Under the pieces are notes generated by a model. That model was not told where the DNA came from and searched no databases. It saw only the letters and a program-made list of their open reading frames with translations. From Glandiceps talaboti (lineage: Eukaryota > Hemichordata > Enteropneusta > Spengelidae): a DNA stretch of 64,000 nt. Each line of letters begins with the position of its first letter. Position 1 is the first letter of the stretch. Where the stretch lies: the NCBI RefSeq assembly GCF_964340395.1, contig NC_135562.1:19465626-19529625 (forward strand). The letters run 5' to 3'. A program made the position numbers and the translations under genes. Positions 55,765 through 64,000 of this stretch are shown here, one piece after another.

Positions 55765-55835
55765 GGGAGGGGGTGGGTGGGGAATTATCATGATTTATAG
55801 GTACATGTGTAATGTGTGGGGGGGGGGGGGGCAGT
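55765..55835 (+). repeat. G-rich tracts
   Basis: GGGGAGGGGGTGGGTGGGG, then a run of 13 G. Potential quadruplex on the plus strand. Confidence 0.7.
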
Positions 55836-57805
55836 GTGCCCTCAAAATTTTGTAGTGGCATTTCATGCGAGTCACTACATGGTAAAAGATGGGAGATACC
55901 CCATTTTAGTGCTTCAATGTTCTAGAAAGTGTGTAAAGTGTGTGCCAGTGGCATGTCCCTATTTAGCTTGAGGACACACTGGTGTGGGGATGTTGAGTTG
56001 AGTACAAGTATGTGTGTCTGTTGTGTGTGCAAGGTTGTGGTTGGTGTGTATAAGCTGCATCTATATGCACTGGTGCATGCTGTATGTCTGAGTTTAACTC
56101 TGTACTATGTGTATGTGTGACTGACCGTCGACTGTCAACAACTGTCAATGTACTGTGCATGTGTGTGTTTCATCTGAAACTGGAATACTCATTTCAAATA
56201 GGTAGTTGGTGTGTTGGAATGCACATTAAGTATATCACATATCAGCTTATTACAATCTGGATATCCATTCAGTTTCTATATATGATTCATTGTAAACTAT
56301 AATATCAGTCGTATATCATAACATGTCAACGCTCTCTGACTGTATATGTATCCAATAGTGCAATATGAACCGATATAAATAATATTAACACAAAAACCTG
56401 CTGCAGCTTTGATTAGAACTTTTATGCTGTACAATTTTATGATCTATTTTAGTATATTAGTATGTGTGTGTGCCTTGTCAATCAATATTTGATGGCTTTC
56501 ACACTGAACAGATGTAGTTATACTAAAGAGCTTGCACAATTTATGATCTGGGGTTGTAAAGTCTCTGGGGTTATTAATTGGAACATGGTAACTAAGTTTC
56601 ACCTTGATCAGTCACCAGTGGTGAAATACATATCAAAGACAAGAGTCTGGTGGAGCTGTAGTCTGGATGCCAATGTGGTCTCTACATACCTCTGAAACAT
56701 TCAGAAGGCTTATAGCCGCCCAACTGTTTTTTTGTGTGTGTATGACAATGTTATTCTGCAAATTTAAGTTTGACCTTGAAAATGAAGGTTATGCATGGTC
56801 AAAAGTCGTGTCTGAACAGATATTCCTAACAATATGCCATGGGCTGTTGTACAAATTTGAATGGTGTCTCTCGGGATGAAACTTCCAAATACACGTACAT
56901 GTAGATTGAGCAATTTAGTATTTGACCTTGAAGATGAAGGTCAAGGTCAAAGCTTTAGTATCCAGCCAGAAAGCTTACCTGCCAGACACTTGAATGATGT
57001 CTCTAGCTAAAGTTAGTATCTAATTTGCTATTTGACCTGAGTATGGAAGTAAAAGTGGAAAGCCAAGGTATAAAAAGAAAGCTTCCCACGGTGCTTTGTG
57101 TATTAAACTTCTTGAGTTATCGTAGGAAGACAAATTTCTGATCAGTAAAAATTTTGCAAGGTCAAAGGTCAACATCCTGAGCATTTTAATAACATGTAAC
57201 CCACAATTTGATGATCATAGACACTTCTGCCCTCTCCCAACCTCTGACTTCATCCTGAATATTTTATCATAATGAAACTTCAGAGTAAAACCCCACTGTT
57301 AAACTTACACTAGATGTGCAGATCTCGAACCCAAAAATCAATATTATTGAATATTATATACACAAATATGTTTACCCACAGGTGATTCATTACAGTACAG
57401 GGTGCTCAGTATTAGGATGCAGTCCTTATATCTTCCAAGCAAATATTTGAGTTACAGCCAGTGTAGCTGTATGTCCTAGCACAATTATTACTATAATGTG
57501 GTATCGGTACATGATATATGAACCAAGCACCCAACCCGTTAGCAACTTTACTTTATGAAGTATAAATCAGTTTTAGAGACATTTTAATTCCCCTAAGTAC
57601 AACTATGATTTACAATCAGTGCAATAGTTACTATGACAACAACATTCCATACACAATATTACAGTGATCACCAGTGCATTCATTACTATGAAATCTATTT
57701 TATATCTAGTACATGTACATAGAGTTCATAACCTATTTTACATAAACTTGGAATGGGAGAGAAAAGATGTCCCCCTCCCCTTTTTTTATCATACAAGTAA
57801 ACTAA

Positions 57806-60800
57806 AATATTAGTCTCCATGTCTATTAAGAAAAGACCTCTCCTTGTCTATTAACAATAGACCTCTCCATCTCTATTAACAGTAGATCTCACCATCTCTA
57901 TAACAACCATAGATCTCACCATCTCTATAACAACCACAGATCTCACCATCTCTATAACAACCACAGATCCCCCATCTCTATAACAACCACAGATCTCACC
58001 ATCTCTATAACAACCACAGATCTCACCATCTCTATAACAACCACAGATCTCACCATCTCTATAACAACCACAGATCTCACCATCTCTATAACAACCACAG
58101 ATCTCACCATCTCTACAACCACAGATCTCACCATCTCTATAACATCCACAGATCCCCCATCTCTATAACAACCACAGATCTCACCATCTCTACAACCACA
58201 GATCCCCCATCTCTATAACAACCACAGATCTCACCATCTCTACAACCACAGATCTCACCATCTCTACAACCACAGATCCCCCATCTCTATAACAACCACA
58301 GATCTCACCATCTCTACAACCATAGATCTCACCATCTCTATAACAACCACAGATCCCCCATCTCTATAACAACCACAGATCTCACCATCTCTACAACCAC
58401 AGATCTCACCATCTCTATAACAACCACAGATCTCGCCATCTCTATAACAACCACAGATCTCACCATCTCTATAACAACCACAGATCTCACCATCTCCATA
58501 ACAACTACAGATCTCCCCATCTCTATAACAACCACAGACCTCCCCATCTCTATAACAACCACAGATCTCACCATCTCTATAACAACCACAGATCTCACCA
58601 TCTCTATAACCACAGATCTCACCATCTCTATAACAACCACAGATCTCACCATTTCTATAACAACCACAGATCTCACCATCTCTATAACAACCACAGATCT
58701 CACCATCTCTATAGCAACCACAGATCTCACCATCTCTATAACAACCACAGATCTCACTATCTCTATAACAACCACAGATCTCCCCATCTCTATAACAACC
58801 ACAGATCTCACCATCTCTATAACAACCACAGATCTCACCATCTCTATAACAACCACAGATCTCACCATCTCTATAGCAACCACAGATCTCACTATCTCTA
58901 TAACAACCACAGATCTCACCATCTCTACAACAACCACAGATCTCACCATCTCTATAACAACCACAGATCTCACCATCTCTATAGCAACCACAGATCTCCC
59001 CATCTCTATAACAACCACAGATCTCACCATCTCTATAACCACCACAGATCTCGCCATCTCTATAACAACCACAGATCTCACCATCTCTATAACAACCACA
59101 GATCTCACCATCTCCATAACAACTACAGATCTCCCCATCTCTATAACAACCACAGACCTCCCCATCTTTATAACAACCACAGATCTCACCATCTCTATAA
59201 CAACCACAGATCTCACCATCTCTATAACAACCACAGATCTCACCATTTCTATAACAACCACAGATCTCACCATCCCTATAACAACCACAGATCTCACCAT
59301 CTCTACAACAACCACAGATGTCACCATCTCTATAACAACCACAGATCTCACCATCTCTATAACAACCACAGATCTCCCCATCTCTATAACAACCACAGAT
59401 CTCCCCATCTCTATAACAACCACAGACCTCCCCATCTCTATAACAACCACAGATCTCACCATCTCTACAACAACCACAGATCTCACCATCTCTATAGCAA
59501 CCACAGATCTCCCCATCTCTACAACCACAGATCTCACCATCTCTATAACAACCACAGATCTCACCATCTCTATAACAACCACAGATCTCACCATCTCTAC
59601 AACCATAGATCTCCCCATCTCTATAACAACCACAGATCTCACCATCTCTATAGCAACCACAGATCTCCCCATCTCTACAACAACCACAGATCTCACCATC
59701 TCTATAACAACCACAGATCTCACCATCTCTATAACAACCACAGATCTCACCATCTCTATAACAACCACAGATCTCACCATCTCTATAGCAACCACAGATC
59801 TCACTATCTCTATAACAACCACAGATCTCACCATCTCTATAGCAACCACAGATCTCACCATCTCTATAACAACCACAGATCTCACCATCTCTATAACAAC
59901 CACAGATCTCACCATCTCTATAGCAACCACAGATCTCACCATCTCTATAGCAACCACAGATCTCACCATCTCTATAGCAACCACAGATCTCACCATCTCT
60001 ATAGCAACCACAGATCTCCCCATCTCTATAACAACCACAGATCTCACCATCTCTATAACAACCACAGATCTCACCATCTCTATAACAACCACAGATCTCA
60101 CTATCTCTATAACAACCACAGATCTCACCATCTCTATAACAACCACAGATCTCACCATCTCTATAGCAACCACAGACCTCTCCATCTCTATAGCAACCAC
60201 AGATCTCCCCATCTCTATAACAACCACAGATCTCACCATCTCTATAACAACCACAGATCTCACCATCTCTATAGCAACCACAGATCTCACCATCTCTATA
60301 ACAACCACAGATCTCACCATCTCTATAACAACCACAGATCTCACCATCTCTATAGCAACCACAGATCTCACAATCTCTATAACAACCACAGATCTCACCA
60401 TCTCTATAGCAACCACAGATCTCACCATCTCTATAACAACCACAGATCTCACCATCTCTACAACAACCACAGATCTCACTATCTCTATAACAACCACATA
60501 TCTCACCATCTCTATAGCAACCACAGACCTCACCATCTCTATAACAACCACAGATCTCCCCATCTCTATAACAACCACAGATCTCACCATCTTTATAACA
60601 ACCACAGATCTCACCATCTCTACAACAACCACAGATCTCACCATCTCTATAACAACCACATATCTCACCATCTCTATAGCAACCACAGACCTCACCATCT
60701 CTATAACAACCACAGATCTCACCATCTCTATAACAACCACAGACCTCCCCATCTCTATAGCAACCACAGATCTCACCATCTCTATAGCAACCACAGATCC

Positions 60801-63271
60801 CACCATCTCTATAGCAACCACAGATCCCACCATCTCTATAACAACCACAGATCTCACCATCTCTATAACAACCACAGATCTCACCATCTCTACAACAACC
60901 ACAGACCTCACCATCTCTATAACAACCACAGATCTCACCATCTCTATAACAACCACAGATCTCACCATCTCTATAACAACCACAGATCTCACCATCTCTA
61001 TAACAACCACATATCTCACCATCTCTATAGCAACCACAGACCTCACCATCTCTATAACAACCACAGATCTCACCATCTCTATAACAACCACAGATCTCAC
61101 CATCTCTATAACAACCACAGATCTCACCATCTCTATAACAACCACAGACCTCACCATCTCTATAACAACCACAGATCTCACCATCTCTATAACAACCACA
61201 GATCTCACCATCTCTATAGCAACCACAGATCTCACCATCTCTATAACAACCACAGATCTCACCATCTCTATAGCAACCACAGATCTCACCATCTCTATAA
61301 CAACCACAGATCTCACCATCTCTACAACAACCACAGATCTCACTATCTCTATAACAACCACATATCTCACCATCTCTATAGCAACCACAGACCTCACCAT
61401 CTCTATAACAACCACAGATCTCCCCATCTCTATAACAACCACAGATCTCACCATCTTTATAACAACCACAGATCTCACCATCTCTACAACAACCACAGAT
61501 CTCACCATCTCTATAACAACCACATATCTCACCATCTCTATAGCAACCACAGACCTCACCATCTCTATAACAACCACAGATCTCACCATCTCTATAACAA
61601 CCACAGACCTCCCCATCTCTATAGCAACCACAGATCTCACCATCTCTATAGCAACCACAGATCCCACCATCTCTATAGCAACCACAGATCCCACCATCTC
61701 TATAACAACCACAGATCTCACCATCTCTATAACAACCACAGATCTCACCATCTCTACAACAACCACAGACCTCACCATCTCTATAACAACCACAGATCTC
61801 ACCATCTCTATAACAACCACAGATCTCACCATCTCTATAACAACCACAGATCTCACCATCTCTATAACAACCACAGATCTCACCATCTCTATAGCAACCA
61901 CAGATCTCACAATCTCTATAACAACCACAGATCTCACCATCTCTATAGCAACCACAGATCTCACCATCTCTATAACAACCACAGATCTCACCATCTCTAC
62001 AACAACCACAGATCTCACTATCTCTATAACAACCACATATCTCACCATCTCTATAGCAACCACAGACCTCACCATCTCTATAACAACCACAGATCTCCCC
62101 ATCTCTATAACAACCACAGATCTCACCATCTTTATAACAACCACAGATCTCACCATCTCTACAACAACCACAGATCTCACCATCTCTATAACAACCACAT
62201 ATCTCACCATCTCTATAGCAACCACAGACCTCACCATCTCTATAACAACCACAGATCTCACCATCTCTATAACAACCACAGACCTCCCCATCTCTATAGC
62301 AACCACAGATCTCACCATCTCTATAGCAACCACAGATCCCACCATCTCTATAGCAACCACAGATCCCACCATCTCTATAACAACCACAGATCTCACCATC
62401 TCTATAACAACCACAGATCTCACCATCTCTACAACAACCACAGACCTCACCATCTCTATAACAACCACAGATCTCACCATCTCTATAACAACCACAGATC
62501 TCACCATCTCTATAACAACCACAGATCTCACCATCTCTATAACAACCACATATCTCACCATCTCTATAGCAACCACAGACCTCACCATCTCTATAACAAC
62601 CACAGATCTCACCATCTCTATAACAACCACAGATCTCACCATCTCTATAACAACCACAGATCTCACCATCTCTATAACAACCACAGACCTCACCATCTCT
62701 ATAACAACCACAGATCTCACCATCTCTATAACAACCACAGATCTCACCATCTCTATAGCAACCACAGATCTCACCATCTCTATAACAACCACAGATCTCA
62801 CCATCTCTATAACAACCACAGATCTCACCATCTCTATAACAACCATAGATCTCACCATCTCTATAACAACCACAGATCTCACCATCTCTATAACAACCAC
62901 AGATCTCACCATCTCTATAGCAACCACAGATCTCACCATCTCTATAACAACCACAGATCTCACCATCTCTGTAACAACCACAGATCTCACCATCTCTATA
63001 ACAACCACAGATCTCACCATCTCTATAACAACCACAGATCTCACCATCTCTATAGCAACCACAGATCTCCCCATCTCTATAACAACCACAGATCTCACCA
63101 TCTCTATAACAACCACAGATCTCACCATCTCTATAACAACCACAGACCTCACCATCTCTATAACAACCACAGATCTCACCATCTCTATAACAACCACAGA
63201 CCTCACCATCTCTATAACAACCACAGATCTCACCATCTCTATAGCAACCATAGATCTCACCATCTCTATAC
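57806..63271. repeat. 27-bp minisatellite, 5.4 kb, about 200 copies, with higher-order structure
   Basis: The unit contains CAGATCTCACCATCTCTATA followed by ACAACCA. Common variants are A/G in ATAACAACC, T/C in GATCTC and CTCACC/CTCCCC. Rarer ones are CATATCTC, CTTTATAA, and 24- and 26-nt units. Indel variants concentrate at the left edge (57806-58640) and the right part keeps a strict 27-bp period. Two minus-strand frames stay open for about 1650 codons only because 27 is a multiple of 3. They lack composition or domains of a real protein. Blocks of variant units are duplicated at offsets of 864, 675 and 1539 bp. Confidence 0.97.
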
Positions 63272-63407
63272 ACAGTTCTGAAATCTTATCTTAAACATAA
63301 ATGGTATTACTAATCTTGTAGGTCACCTCAGAATATTCGTTTGTGGGTGTAAAAGAATAGCCTTCCTCTATATCAGCTTAACACATTGTCATCACCTGTA
63401 CTGCTAG

Positions 63408-63424
63408 CTGGGGGGGGGGGGGAG
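63408..63424 (+). repeat. Poly-G run
   Basis: GGGG run of 14, then AGGG. Confidence 0.9.
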
Positions 63425-63447
63425 GGAAATGTTCAGATGTAGCATAA

Positions 63448-63520
63448 CTGCAGTATGGCCAAGTGGACAGCTTAGCAAAAGTCACTCAATATGGTTTCAA
63501 ACTGAGAATCTCTTACATGT
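63448..63520 (+). repeat. Possible tRNA-derived SINE fragment
   Basis: TGGCCAAGTGG (63456) resembles a pol III A box. GGTTTCAAACT (63493) is a weak B box at a plausible spacing of about 37 nt. The tRNA cloverleaf is not evident, so this is tentative. Confidence 0.25.
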
Positions 63521-64000
63521 ATTACTGATCCTTATATTTTGTAAAATATCAATTTCATTTTTATATATTATAGACATACCAACTACCATCAATTATGGAT
63601 ATATTAGTCCACCAGTCCAGAGAGACATCAATGCTGAATAATTCAATCATTGCATGATAAAGGTCCGGAGAAGACGGATCAAAATGTTGCATTTGTTCAA
63701 AAGTAAATATATGGTACTGTCATTGATTCTTGGAACCATGAACAATATATTCTCCAATTTAATATCACTATTCCATAATTTGTATATTTGGTATTCATTA
63801 TCTATGATACCTATCATAAATTTGTGATTGTGATTACTCTTGGGGACATAAGTCATAAAACTGATAAACTGGATTTGGGGTCCCATTCACATTGTATTTT
63901 ATACTTGACTGGCAACAGTGTTCACTGCATAAATCACAAACCAAAATTATCCAATATTAGCATAGCCTCCATTTGTTCAGATTATTTAGCAGTAACTCTT
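63521..64000. other. Non-coding tail of the window
   Basis: AT-rich, no exon or repeat recognised. Confidence 0.5.

Larger units (their letters stand above)
50747..57805 (-). other. PDE7 intron upstream of exon A
   Basis: No initiator exon identified. It contains family G (51034-51166), a CTCATTCTCAACTATTCTC-type degenerate repeat (52430-52850), the fold-back elements at 52890 and 53864, TGACATCAC repeats (54495-54650), family E (55213-55575), G-rich tracts (55765-55835), and degenerate ~130-bp units with TTTGACCTTGAAGATGAAGG (56760-57160). Confidence 0.6.

Noticed and set aside
58264-63273. Very long Cys/Arg/Asp repeat ORF as a protein gene
   Set aside because: It is one phase of a 27-bp satellite; a second frame is equally open, codon variation is not synonymous-biased, and there are no flanking exons or domains.

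Overview
This is metazoan nuclear DNA, probably from an invertebrate. It has AT-rich introns, GT-AG splice sites, dense minisatellites and microsatellites, and many short fold-back repeats. A TRIM protein with two B-boxes, a filamin repeat and an NHL propeller, beside a PDE7 with a very long tail, fits an invertebrate deuterostome or lophotrochozoan. The sequence alone does not fix the species. There is no sign of bacterial, viral or plasmid organisation.

Nearly the whole window is one minus-strand gene. Thirteen consecutive coding exons between 50746 and 4508 encode a cAMP-specific cyclic nucleotide phosphodiesterase of the PDE7 family. The exons are in frame with each other (2571 nt, 856 residues plus stop). 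They run from the N-terminal PKA-pseudosubstrate-like segment, through the complete HD-type catalytic domain, to an unusual C-terminal tail of about 450 residues with degenerate repeats and a Ser/Arg-rich end. The first coding exon(s) and promoter were not found and probably lie beyond 64000.

Inside the 8-kb intron between PDE7 exons G and H, on the opposite strand, sits an intronless 743-residue TRIM-NHL gene (15941-18172). A truncated copy of its N-terminus lies 0.5 kb upstream, and its 3' end is tandemly duplicated.

The introns are repeat-rich. Minisatellites have units of about 59, 60, 54, 4, 65, 44, 76, 85 and 27 bp. The largest is a 5.4-kb, roughly 200-copy array of a 27-bp unit (57806-63271) with higher-order duplications. 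The 54-bp array starts exactly at a PDE7 5' splice site and repeats the splice-donor sequence in every unit. Several dispersed non-autonomous repeat families recur, labelled A-G here. They include a clean 169-bp element with 45-bp terminal inverted repeats and a 9-bp target-site duplication, and one fold-back element nested inside another.

By region: 1-4507 is downstream of PDE7; 4508-12991 holds its 3' exons and large repeats; 13300-23913 holds the catalytic exons and the nested TRIM gene; 23914-41495 is a 17.6-kb intron of dispersed repeats; 41496-50746 holds the N-terminal exons; 50747-64000 is upstream intron dominated by the 27-bp array.
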